64,000 nucleotides of DNA, taken from Robbsia betulipollinis (lineage in GTDB: Bacteria > Pseudomonadota > Gammaproteobacteria > Burkholderiales > Burkholderiaceae). Position numbers and translations under genes: made by a program. A model generated the notes under the pieces. That model searched no databases and was not told where the DNA came from. It saw nothing but the letters and a program-made list of their open reading frames with translations. This document shows positions 37,061 to 45,025 of the stretch, in pieces; positions within the stretch are counted from its first letter, which is position 1, and the number at the start of each line of letters is the position of its first letter. Where the stretch lies: positions 640,732-704,731 of the forward strand of contig NZ_JAPMXC010000010.1 of the NCBI RefSeq assembly GCF_026624755.1. The letters run 5' to 3'.

Positions 37061-37900
37061 ATGACGACCAAACCCGCCGCACCCGTCACGTCGCGGACCC
37101 GTTCAGTACCGCGGCAAAGCGTTGCCGTCGCCGGCGGCGCGGCCCCGGAGACTGCCGTGGAAAGCCGGCGTCGCGGCAACGGCCGGCAGCCATCGCTGCC
37201 GGACCTGCTCGCGCAGATTTCCGGGGACGCCTACGAGCCGATCGGCCGGAAGATCTACCGCGCGTTGCGCCAGGCGATTTTCACCGGCGCGCTCGCGCCG
37301 GGAACGCCGCTCTCGGAAAAGGAAGTCTCGGAGATGTGCGGTATTTCCCGGCAACCGGTGCGGGAGGCTTTCATCAAACTGGTGGAAGCGGGCGTGCTGC
37401 AGGTATTGCCGCAACGCGGCAGCTTCGTTAAAAAGATCTCCGCGCGGCAGGTGCGCGAGGGGCGCTTCATACGGGAGGCGATCGAGGTCGCCGTGGCGCG
37501 CAAGGCCGCCGAGGTCATCACGCCCGTCCAGCTTGCGGAACTGGACGACAACCTGCGGAGCCAGGAAGTGGCCGCGAAGGCGCACGACACGACCGCGTTC
37601 CTGACGCTCGATGAACGCTTCCATTATCTGATCGCGAAATCGATCGACTGCGTGGCTGCCTGGGACGCCATTCAAGGCATCAAGGCGCAGATGGACCGGG
37701 TTCGCTATCTCAGTTTGCCCGATGTCTCGCCGCTGGAATTGATGATCGAGCAGCATGCCAGCATCGCCGCCGCATTGCGCGCCCGCGATGCGGATGGCGT
37801 GGAGAAGTCGATGCGGGCGCATCTGAGGGAAATCCTCACGTCATTGCAGCCCGTGGCGGACCGCAATCCGGACTGGTTTGAAATGGAAGCGTCCGACTAG
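37061..37900 (+). CDS. GntR-family (FadR/FCD subfamily) regulator of the uronate/aldonate cluster
   Basis: This 279-residue regulator has a variable N-terminal tail (about 1-55). The winged HTH spans about 60-125 (IGRKIYRALRQAIFTGALAPGTPLSEKEVSEMCGISRQPVREAFIKL..). The all-helical FCD domain has the metal-binding Asp/His set in FLTLDERFHYLIAKS and EQHASIAAALRARD. It is the only regulator in the cluster and follows the carrier gene. The word GTATGGTAG in three promoters is the best candidate for its target. Confidence 0.88.
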   Translation: MTTKPAAPVTSRTRSVPRQSVAVAGGAAPETAVESRRRGNGRQPSLPDLLAQISGDAYEPIGRKIYRALRQAIFTGALAPGTPLSEKEVSEMCGISRQPVREAFIKLVEAGVLQVLPQRGSFVKKISARQVREGRFIREAIEVAVARKAAEVITPVQLAELDDNLRSQEVAAKAHDTTAFLTLDERFHYLIAKSIDCVAAWDAIQGIKAQMDRVRYLSLPDVSPLELMIEQHASIAAALRARDADGVEKSMRAHLREILTSLQPVADRNPDWFEMEASD

Positions 37901-38015
37901 CGGGCGACCGTCCCGGAATGGCCGCGCAGCGATCCAACGGCGCGAAACGCCGCGCGAGTTCCTGTATTCTCGTAGGCTTTCCATCACGCAGGCGTTGGTG
38001 AACAACGTTCAAGTC

Positions 38016-38558
38016 ATGCCGGATTTCCAGCAACCCCCGCCGCGCGGCGCCGCGCTCACCGCGACCTATCAGACCCTGGTCCAGCAGTTGCGGTCATTGA
38101 CGCAGGGCGAACCCGACCGGATCGCCAACGCGGCGAATTTCGCGGCATTGGTGTATCACGGCGTGCCCGACCTGAATTGGGCGGGATTCTATTTCTTCGA
38201 CGGCACGGAACTGGTGGTAGGCCCTTTCCAGGGCAAACCCGCCTGCGTGCGCATCGCACTGGGAAAAGGCGTGTGCGGTACCGCGGCGCTGACGCGGCAG
38301 ACGCAACTTGTTCCCGACGTACACCTTTTTCCGGGGCACATCGCATGCGACGCCGCGTCCGAATCGGAAATCGTGGTCCCGCTCGTTTCCGCCCGCGGCG
38401 AGCTGATCGGCGTCTGGGATGTGGACAGTCCTTCGCTCGGGCGCTTCGGTCAGGACGACGCCGCGGGCATGGCGGCGCTGTGCGCGGTCTTCGTCTCGGA
38501 GGTCTGGGAAAACCCGCCGGGAACGGCGCGGGCGGTTCTGCGCCGGCCGGAAATCTAG
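38016..38558 (+). CDS. Free methionine-(R)-sulfoxide reductase (GAF-domain fRMsr)
   Basis: This 180-residue GAF-domain enzyme reduces free L-methionine-R-sulfoxide with thioredoxin. The three catalytic/resolving cysteines are Cys77 (KPACVRI), Cys87 (GKGVCGTA) and Cys111 (HIACDAASESEIVVP), with the family core LNWAGFYFFDG and GVWDVDSPS near the C-terminus. GTG 37998 is an in-frame alternative start. It is not part of the sugar cluster functionally. It converges with the phosphate carrier gene, 10 bases apart. Confidence 0.9.
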   Translation: MPDFQQPPPRGAALTATYQTLVQQLRSLTQGEPDRIANAANFAALVYHGVPDLNWAGFYFFDGTELVVGPFQGKPACVRIALGKGVCGTAALTRQTQLVPDVHLFPGHIACDAASESEIVVPLVSARGELIGVWDVDSPSLGRFGQDDAAGMAALCAVFVSEVWENPPGTARAVLRRPEI

Positions 38559-38568
38559 GGAAAGCCGA

Positions 38569-40029
38569 TCACCGGCCCGGGTGATCGAGTAGATAAAAGA
38601 GGCTGCCCGACAGGAGCATCGTCACCGGGAGCGTCACCAGCCAGGTCGAGGCGATGCGGACCAGCATTGCTTTCTGTACCCCTTGGCCGCCAGCCACCAT
38701 GGTCCCGGCGATGCCCGAGGTGACGATATGCGTCGTGCTGACCGGCAGACCGGTGAAGCCGGCGCTGCCGATGAGAAGGGAGCCGACCAATTCGGCGCTC
38801 GCTCCCTGTCCTGGCGTCATGTGGCGTTTTCCCAATCGCTCGCCCAGCGTCCGTACGACGCGCTGGTAACCGATCATCGTGCCCGCTCCCAGGCACAACG
38901 CGCTCAGGACGCGCACCCACAGCGGCGCGTATTCGACCGGCAGGCTCATCTGCTTGCGCAGATCGCCCGCCAGCTTGCGGTCCGCCGGGGGCGTTTTTTC
39001 ATTCTCGCCCACGTGCTTCATCTGCGATACGACGTCGTAGACGTAGCCACGCAACTGCGCTCGCGTCGCGGTGGCGCTTCGCGGCGCAGCGTTCTTCATG
39101 AGGAGCTGGTGGGCTTGCGCGTCCAGCTCGGACTTCGCGTTCCGGAGGGCCGTTGCCGCTTTCAGGGCCTGCGGCGCGACATCGTCTCCATATCGTCTGA
39201 TCAGCGGGATCGCGGCAGTTGCGTACCGGTCGAGATTCGCCAGTTGATCGACGGCAGCCGGGTTCAATGCGTACGTGCCGGGCAGCAGGCCAATGATCGT
39301 CAGCATGATCAGACCGATGCTTTTCTGTCCATCGTTGGTGCCGTGCGAAAAGCTCACCGAAGTGCAGGTCAGAATGAGCAAGGCGCGCAGCCACCAGACC
39401 GGCGGCTGCCCGTCCTCGGGAGGTTCGAACATACGCCCGGTTCCAACCACCTTCCGGAGAAGATGGTAAAGCCCGCCGGCGAGCACGAAGCCGAGGACCG
39501 GCGAGATGGCCAGCCCTTCGAGAACCGTCTTAATTTGCCGCCAGTCCACCCCGGAGGCGAGGCTCCGGGATTTCAGCAAGGCATCGGCCGCGGCCACTCC
39601 GATCAGCGCGCCGATGATGCAATGGGAACTGCTGTTGGGTATGCCGAATGCCCAGGTCAGGATGTTCCAGAACAACGCCACCGCGAAAATGGAGACCAGC
39701 ATGGGGACCGCGGGCGCCCCGTTGGGGGGCGTCAGCACGTCGGGAGGAAGAATCTCGACCATGGCGTACGCGACGGCGATCCCGCCGACCAGCACGCCGA
39801 CGAAATTCAATATGCCCGACCAGATAACCGCGGGGACGGGCTTCAACGAATGCGTATAGATGACCGTCGCAACGGCGTTGGATGCATCGTGAAAACCATT
39901 CGTCGCCTCGAACGCCAGAACCATGACGAAGCATGCGATCAGCATCGCGATGACGATGCCGGAGGACGGTACGAATTGCGTGAGCATTGGGCGGACCATG
40001 GAGAACGCGGGTGGTGCGTGGATGGCCAT
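38569..40029 (-). CDS. Inorganic phosphate transporter, Pit family
   Basis: This 486-residue PiT-family symporter has the duplicated signature: FEATNGFHDASNAVATVIYTHSLKP in the first half, and the GSAGFTGLPVSTTHIVTSGIAGTMVA region in the second half. It also carries FSHGTNDGQKSIGLIML, and its central cytoplasmic loop (about residues 260-370) is long. It takes up phosphate as a metal complex with protons. The start at 40029 is used; ATG codons 11 and 14 residues further in are alternatives. Confidence 0.92.
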   Translation of the reverse strand: MAIHAPPAFSMVRPMLTQFVPSSGIVIAMLIACFVMVLAFEATNGFHDASNAVATVIYTHSLKPVPAVIWSGILNFVGVLVGGIAVAYAMVEILPPDVLTPPNGAPAVPMLVSIFAVALFWNILTWAFGIPNSSSHCIIGALIGVAAADALLKSRSLASGVDWRQIKTVLEGLAISPVLGFVLAGGLYHLLRKVVGTGRMFEPPEDGQPPVWWLRALLILTCTSVSFSHGTNDGQKSIGLIMLTIIGLLPGTYALNPAAVDQLANLDRYATAAIPLIRRYGDDVAPQALKAATALRNAKSELDAQAHQLLMKNAAPRSATATRAQLRGYVYDVVSQMKHVGENEKTPPADRKLAGDLRKQMSLPVEYAPLWVRVLSALCLGAGTMIGYQRVVRTLGERLGKRHMTPGQGASAELVGSLLIGSAGFTGLPVSTTHIVTSGIAGTMVAGGQGVQKAMLVRIASTWLVTLPVTMLLSGSLFYLLDHPGR

Positions 40030-40183
40030 TGAATTTTCAGTCGCGGCGGGGACGGCGCAACATGAATTCTTCTAATGGCGCGATCCGCGCATCCGGGCCG
40101 GCCGGATCGTAATACGTCACGGCGATCGTCGTCATGTGGCGAAAGACAGGGTCATGCTATGCGCGTTTCATGACAAGATCGTG

Positions 40184-40630
40184 TCAGTCCCGCGTCGGCA
40201 CGCCCATATCCAGCCAGTTGTCGCACCCTTTCATCTCCCGCAGGAAAACGAAGAACTCGACGTCGCTCGACAGTCCCAGCTTGTGGAAGGCATTGACCTT
40301 TTGCCGGCTGATGGTTTTCTTGCTGCGATGCAGTTGCGCGGCGATCTGGTTGCCGGTGAGCCCGGAGGCGAACAGTCGCAGCACCTCCGTTTCGCGTGGC
40401 GACAAACGCGTCTTGTCGGGCAGCCGGGCCAGCATGTCGATGCCGATCGACTGGCGGATATGCCGCGACAGAAAGGACCTTTCCTCGGCGACGGACTGCA
40501 CGGCGGTGATCAGTTCCTCGGCGATGTCGGATTTGCTGACCAGACCCGCGACCTTCAGACGCGCGATGGATCCCAATACGCCGGCGTTGTCGTGCATCGT
40601 GATGACGATGATGATCCGGCCCGCACAGCC
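40184..40630 (-). pseudogene. LuxR/FixJ-family response regulator, 3' part only, cut by prophage integration
   Basis: The remaining frame encodes the end of a receiver domain (RIIIVITMHDNAGVLGSIARLKVAGLVSKSD, with the conserved T and K region) and a complete C-terminal LuxR HTH (LSPRETEVLRLFASGLTGNQIAAQLHRSKKTISRQKVNAFHKLGL). The N-terminal half with the phospho-acceptor Asp is missing. The frame runs into a stop at 40631-40633, exactly where host-like sequence gives way to AT-rich DNA beside the integrase gene. It is an RcsB-like regulator gene split by the phage. An internal ATG at 40597 could still yield the DNA-binding half alone. Confidence 0.8.
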
Positions 40631-40665
40631 TTATTTGGCGGGCTTCGTCCAAAAATCGTCCAAAA
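40613..40665. other. Left attachment region (attL) with Int-type direct repeats
   Basis: The host response-regulator reading frame stops being coherent at about 40631, which places the crossover between roughly 40613 and 40635. Next to it, the 9-mer CGTCCAAAA occurs twice (40646-40654 and 40657-40665), 11 bp apart, just beyond the integrase stop codon. These are plausible arm-type integrase sites. The partner attR is outside the window, so the core cannot be defined. Confidence 0.5.
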
Positions 40666-40679
40666 TAAATCAAAAATTT

Positions 40680-41789
40680 TCACGCGGACGCTTTGATGAT
40701 CACCCACTCCGAGCCGCGCGAGTCGCGATAAAGGTCTGTCATTCTGCTGGTCTTGTGGCCCATGACGGCCTGGGCGAATTCTTTGCCGTATACCTCTGTG
40801 TAAAGCCGAGCCGACAGCGACCGAATTTCATGAAAAACCGTTGCCGTCTTCCCGGCCTCGGGCGCGTACTCGATCCGGATCAGCATTTTCCTGAACGTGT
40901 GCGCGAACGTGTTGACGCTCGGCGGCTGGCCGGCTCGCGCGCTGGCGTACGACTTCACCAGGTGGATGAGGTGCTTGCTCAGGACGTTGTCATTGCAATG
41001 CCGCACGACGTCCTCAATCGACATGTCGATCGCCGCCATGCGTAGACCGAGTGGAATCTTCAGCCTGGCGGACGTCTTCTGCTGCTCGATCCACAGAAAC
41101 CCTTCGCGGACATGCGATCGCTGCAGGCCCGCGATGTCGCCGACCCGCTGCCCGGAGATCAGCGCGAGATTCATTGCGTTGACAAACCAGCATAGCTCTG
41201 GGACTGCGGCGGCCTGCGCACGCACGGCCAGGAATGTTTCGAGAGACAACCGCTCCCGCGTCACCTTGGCCTTGGGAGCGAATGTGGAGTCGACCGGGTT
41301 CTGTCCGGGCTTCAGCAAGCCGTGGTTGATCGCCTCGCGGAAGATCCTCATCGCGTGCGACCGGATCTTCGGCGGCAGGGAAGGGCCTCGCTCCGCCGAT
41401 TTCTTCACGAGTTGGACGATGTCAAATGGCTCGACCGCGGCAACGAACATTTCGCCGATCTCGGCGACGATGATTCCGATCTCGGTCTCGACGTTCTTCA
41501 GGTAGCGCTGCCCGGCGTACTTTTCCCGGATCGGTGCCATGTACTCGTCGACCCACGCCTTTACGGTCTGGTTTTTCGTCTGGATGCGTGCCAACAAGGT
41601 TGGCTTCACATCGCGCAGCGCGAGTTCCGCATTGACGCTTTTAACCTGCAGGCTTGCCTCCTTCAAATCCCGGCCGAGTCCGTAGGTCTTGCCAGTGACC
41701 GGGTGCCGGAACCAGTAGTAGCCGCTCGTGTTCTGGTACAGATTTTCCGGCCAGTTGCGGCGCCGGGCGTCACGTCGTCTAGCGGCCAC
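40680..41789 (-). CDS. int: Tyrosine recombinase, phage integrase (lambda type)
   Basis: This 369-residue integrase has an N-terminal arm-binding domain (NWPENLYQNTSGYYWFRHPVTGKTYGLG), a core-binding helical domain (about 70-165) and the catalytic domain. The catalytic set is Arg215 (SGQRVGD), Lys238, His320 and Arg323 (FHEIRSLSARL), His345 (MGHKT) and the nucleophile Tyr354. All are present, so it should be active. The start is GTG 41789 and overlaps the excisionase gene by 11 bp. Confidence 0.94.
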   Translation of the reverse strand: MAARRRDARRRNWPENLYQNTSGYYWFRHPVTGKTYGLGRDLKEASLQVKSVNAELALRDVKPTLLARIQTKNQTVKAWVDEYMAPIREKYAGQRYLKNVETEIGIIVAEIGEMFVAAVEPFDIVQLVKKSAERGPSLPPKIRSHAMRIFREAINHGLLKPGQNPVDSTFAPKAKVTRERLSLETFLAVRAQAAAVPELCWFVNAMNLALISGQRVGDIAGLQRSHVREGFLWIEQQKTSARLKIPLGLRMAAIDMSIEDVVRHCNDNVLSKHLIHLVKSYASARAGQPPSVNTFAHTFRKMLIRIEYAPEAGKTATVFHEIRSLSARLYTEVYGKEFAQAVMGHKTSRMTDLYRDSRGSEWVIIKASA

Positions 41790-41991
41790 TGAGGATCCTT
41801 TCGCGGCGTTCTGCCTGCGGATCGATGTAACGCGCGTCCTCGCGCACGAAGAATTTCAGACCCATGCGGACCGGCTGCGGGCTGATTTTCCCGCCGTGCA
41901 CCCAGTTGCGCAGCGTGTTGGGATGCGGTGAATAATCACCCATCAATTTTTTTGCCCATTCGGCAATGGGAATGAGCTTACACGTCGTCAT
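41779..41991 (-). CDS. xis: Phage excisionase (Xis, winged-helix)
   Basis: This 70-residue, basic protein, whose PNTLRNWVHGGKISPQPVRMGLKFFV segment matches lambda/P22-type Xis (PF07825), is a DNA-bending factor for excision. It lies just upstream of and overlapping int, the usual arrangement. Excision of the phage would restore the broken response-regulator gene. Confidence 0.82.
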   Translation of the reverse strand: MTTCKLIPIAEWAKKLMGDYSPHPNTLRNWVHGGKISPQPVRMGLKFFVREDARYIDPQAERRERILSGR

Positions 41992-42110
41992 ATTGACCTC
42001 GCATATTTGCCATACGTTGGCGGGAAATTTTGAAAATTAACGAGAGGCGTTGCGCTACAATCGGTTTTTGCGCGTTTGGGGTGCTTCAAAGAGGCCTGCG
42101 GAGGGAGAAG

Positions 42111-42293
42111 ATGTACCTGGAGTACAAAATCCTGAATTACGGTAGAACTGTGGATGTAGGCGGTCTTTGGTACGATTTCAGGAATTCAGATATGGCTGAA
42201 TTATTCGTTCGAACTATAAAGGCAGGAGCGACGCCAAACCTTGTATATAAAATACTAACTGACGGAAGAATATTTCCTTCAAAAGATCATTAA
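42111..42293 (+). CDS. Hypothetical moron protein (60 aa)
   Basis: The ATG at 42111 follows a very strong ribosome-binding site (GGAGGGAG). The 60-residue protein is soluble, with no domain recognised. Its codons are AT-rich, unlike the phage and host genes around it, so it belongs to the AT-rich island 42000-43100, a typical sign of a recently acquired moron. Confidence 0.6.
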   Translation: MYLEYKILNYGRTVDVGGLWYDFRNSDMAELFVRTIKAGATPNLVYKILTDGRIFPSKDH

Positions 42294-42316
42294 TTTTAAT
42301 AAAATGGATTTTAATT

Positions 42317-43009
42317 ATGAAAAATTTATTTAACTTGAAAAATATTCCGATATTTTTGTTTTTTTTGTCTGTTTTTTTTATAGTAAAAATTTTCACTTTG
42401 TTTATGCCAAAACAAAGTTCTGATTGGGCGAGTTGGGTTCAAGCATTTGGGTCAATTGGCGCAATTTTTGTTGCTATATATGTGTCGTATGATCAAAATA
42501 AAAAGCAGTTAGTTCGAGAAAAAGAAAAAGTAAAGAAAGAAGAATTGTCTTTGCTTACTATCATTAATGATGAGTTGTTTTTATTGCGGAAGTTAGTGGA
42601 CGAACGATTTGCCGATTTTTTAAGTAAAATTCCAAAAAATATTTCTGATATGGAACTTCATAAGGTGCCAACAAAGCCGTTTCTGGTTTATGAAGGTTCG
42701 GTTTCGAAAATTGGAATTATTTCTGATGAAGATATTCGTCGAAAGATTATTTATATCTATAGTGGATACAATAGGCTATTTGATGGAATGAGTCTGTTTA
42801 ACGAAATAAGTGACAGTTACGATGACGCTAAAAGGTATGATGATTCGGCGGATACTAGTGAAAGTCGTAAGGAGAAAGATGAAAGATATAAGGATCTTGA
42901 ATATTCTCATTTGCAATTGAGGGAGTTATATAAGAAAATTGATGATCCTTTAAATGCACTGTTGCGTAATTTGGGGGAGGCCATTGGCGGTGGTGCTGTT
43001 TGCGAGTAG
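42317..43009 (+). CDS. Membrane-anchored coiled-coil moron protein (230 aa)
   Basis: Two hydrophobic segments (about residues 11-30 and 43-60) are followed by a highly charged helical region (Lys/Glu-rich, 65-100) and a mostly alpha-helical cytoplasmic domain rich in Tyr, Asp and Lys. GC content is far below the neighbourhood. No family is recognised. The topology, a short membrane anchor with a cytoplasmic helical domain encoded beside int, is common among lysogeny-expressed exclusion proteins, but that is only an inference. Confidence 0.6.
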   Translation: MKNLFNLKNIPIFLFFLSVFFIVKIFTLFMPKQSSDWASWVQAFGSIGAIFVAIYVSYDQNKKQLVREKEKVKKEELSLLTIINDELFLLRKLVDERFADFLSKIPKNISDMELHKVPTKPFLVYEGSVSKIGIISDEDIRRKIIYIYSGYNRLFDGMSLFNEISDSYDDAKRYDDSADTSESRKEKDERYKDLEYSHLQLRELYKKIDDPLNALLRNLGEAIGGGAVCE

Positions 43010-43373
43010 TGTGTTGCCGAGATCAAATGTTTAAAAATGCAATTATGAAATAGATAATCTGAAATTTAGACGAAATTTCCCTGTAATGCCATATTCACTC
43101 ATGTTTCCATGAGATTGTGATATAGGGCAAGATGCAACTCTACGTCGCTAGTTATCTCGGTTTGAATTGCATTTTGTGGCAGTCGTGCCATTCAATTCGT
43201 CATTCGCATAGTCCATAAATGGAAGTGCAGAGCGGCGAGCCGTCATGTTCGCCCTTGGATCGGAACGTGTCGTACTGACGCCCGCCACGGCTCGTCTTCG
43301 TCCATTCGATTGCCTGCTAGACGCCGTGACGCTCGAGCGAGATCGTGGCGCTGTTGGAGGTCTACTGCGGCGT
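43010..43373. other. Gene-poor AT-rich stretch
   Basis: No convincing gene is present. A perfect 6-bp inverted repeat CTCATG-tttc-CATGAG lies at 43098-43113 but has no T-tract. A 32-codon minus-strand frame beginning MTARRSALPFMDY (about 43150-43250) lacks supporting context. Confidence 0.4.
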
Positions 43374-44033
43374 TCACGGCGTGACCCGGCGGAATTCGAC
43401 GACCCACACCCAGGGATTGACATCCCATCCATAGCCGTGGGCGGCGTTGAGGCTGTCCCAGAGACATTGGTAAAGCTGCGGTGCTGTCAGCGTCTCGTCC
43501 GCATCGGGCACGTGTCGAAGGAAATTGACGCCCTCGGCTTCTGCATCCGCCTCGCTGATGCCCTGGAGCCGCTCGACGCACACGCTCGTCACCTCGAGCA
43601 GGATCCGCGACGCCCAGCGGCGCATGTGGATCGAGGGACGCTAACGTCCAGGTTTCGATCTTTCCCAGCCTTCGCGAAATATGGCAGCATCATGGTCATC
43701 CCCTGGGCGGAGCACTTGGCTCACGCCATCGCTTCTAGCGTAGGCAGTTCGTGGCACGATGGCGTGCGTCTCGCGTACCCATAGCCGGTCGCCGGGCTGG
43801 CCGTAGGGCGACATCAGGCTGTCGCCGGTGCGTGTGTGCCAGATCCCACCTTGAAGCGGAAGCGTCTCGCCGGCGGCTGTACGTCCGCCGTCCGGTCCGC
43901 CGATCACTATCGGTTCCCACTCGCCAAGCGGATTGTTGTGCGGCAGCTTTACGGCCCGCCGCGTTTGCGTCTTGCGTCCGTCGAGGAGGGCGCGGACCAT
44001 CGGGCCCGAAAATAGGATAGGCTTTTCTTTCAT
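43374..44033 (-). pseudogene. Phage ASCH-like/morphogenesis-type protein interrupted by one amber codon
   Basis: Two frames that abut in register encode one protein. The upstream part begins MKEKPILFSGPMVRALLDGRKTQTRR and continues ..GDRLWVRETHA.. to GWERSKPGR. An in-frame TAG (43641-43643) follows, and then RPSIHMRRWASRILLEVTSVCVERLQGISEADAEAEGV.. to NPWVWVVEFRRVTP. Homologues I know read through this point with a Trp, so a TGG-to-TAG change is the simplest explanation. The protein is the common phage protein with RWASR, ISEADA and WDSxNxxxGYGWDxNPWVWVVEF motifs. The downstream part could restart at ATG 43625. Confidence 0.75.
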
Positions 44034-44062
44034 ATTCGTATTTTCAAATACCGGGAGTTTTG

Positions 44063-44305
44063 ATGAGCGCGAGTCCATTGCGTAGGTTTTCAACAGAGCA
44101 GATTGAAACCGCAATAGCGGATGCGTTGCAGAAACTGACAGGTAGTGACGTAAAAGTTTCGATCGCGCACCAGAAGTACAAAGCGTCGTCGATGGATGCT
44201 CTAACGGGAAAGTCAGAAGTGGCAGATTTATCGTTGACGGTCACAGAAATCCCGCCAGATCTAAACATCAACGTCACTTTCGTTGACCCGCCGGCGAAGG
44301 AGTAG
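44063..44305 (+). CDS. Hypothetical protein (80 aa)
   Basis: ATG 44063 is preceded by GGGAG at five bases. The 80-residue soluble protein starts with a basic leader and predicted amphipathic helix (TEQIETAIADALQKL) and then beta-rich sequence. No domain is recognised. It belongs to the plus-strand moron group opposite the methyltransferase operon. Confidence 0.5.
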   Translation: MSASPLRRFSTEQIETAIADALQKLTGSDVKVSIAHQKYKASSMDALTGKSEVADLSLTVTEIPPDLNINVTFVDPPAKE

Positions 44306-44426
44306 TCAAATTTATGGCCCGAAATCACGGTTACGCATGCGATCTCCTCATGCTGTGGTTTCTCTATTGCCGATCGATAAAATGGCGTGCACCATAGCGC
44401 CAGAAAATAATATTGGGAGATAAAGC

Positions 44427-44990
44427 ATGGCCGATCCGAAAAATTGGGTTGATGTCACGAGCGCTCTTAGCACGGCCGCAGCTGCAATAATTGCTTTGTG
44501 GTTCGGAGTGGCCCAATCGTGGTCAAACAATCGCAAAGCGAAACTTAGAGCTCGCCTAGCTGCTTCCAGCATACTTGCTCCACTTGATTGGGCTACTGGA
44601 AATACGTGTGAGGCAAAAGACCGGCTAGACGACTGGGATGAATATAACGAAATGGCCCCCGTTCCCGCCTATAAATTGATTTTTTCCCTTTTAGCGCAAG
44701 CAAGTTTCATTGTGGCAAGTGGAGACTTGGAGGCGCTGGCATTCTTGCCTAATAATTGCGCGATAAAACTAGCTCACGCGCTTAGCGTACTTACGGTGGT
44801 TAACGCAGACATGGAAAGGTTCTGGAATGAATTCTCTGCAAAAGACAAGGACCTGGCTTTTGACCGGCGAGCTCATTGGTCAAATCTTTTAGGCATTGCA
44901 TATGAAAATTTCAGGGCAGCACTTTCTGAATGCAATCGCGCAACGGGAACTGTCGCAGGAATGTCCGCTGTCAAACCTGGCGATACGTGA
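44427..44990 (+). CDS. Membrane-anchored moron protein (187 aa)
   Basis: A single N-terminal transmembrane helix (about residues 10-32, STAAAAIIALWFGVAQ) is followed by a basic stop-transfer region and an all-helical cytoplasmic domain. The plan repeats that of the 230-residue protein at 42317, whose N-terminal membrane segment also follows a W-V motif, although the sequences are not clearly homologous. Convergent with the methyltransferase gene. No family recognised; exclusion or defence is a hypothesis only. Confidence 0.6.
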   Translation: MADPKNWVDVTSALSTAAAAIIALWFGVAQSWSNNRKAKLRARLAASSILAPLDWATGNTCEAKDRLDDWDEYNEMAPVPAYKLIFSLLAQASFIVASGDLEALAFLPNNCAIKLAHALSVLTVVNADMERFWNEFSAKDKDLAFDRRAHWSNLLGIAYENFRAALSECNRATGTVAGMSAVKPGDT

Positions 44991-45025
44991 AACCGATCGA
45001 TTGATTCGGTCACACGCATTTTTAT

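Noticed and set aside
40613..40680. tRNA-type attachment site
   Set aside because: No tRNA-like sequence is found; the host half is clearly a response-regulator coding sequence.
43148..43432. 94-codon minus-strand frame beside the amber-split gene
   Set aside because: It overlaps the end of that gene in another frame and has Arg/Ser-rich shadow composition.
43374..44033. Recoded amber codons in the prophage
   Set aside because: TAG is used as a normal stop elsewhere and only this gene has an internal one, so alternative genetic code is not supported.
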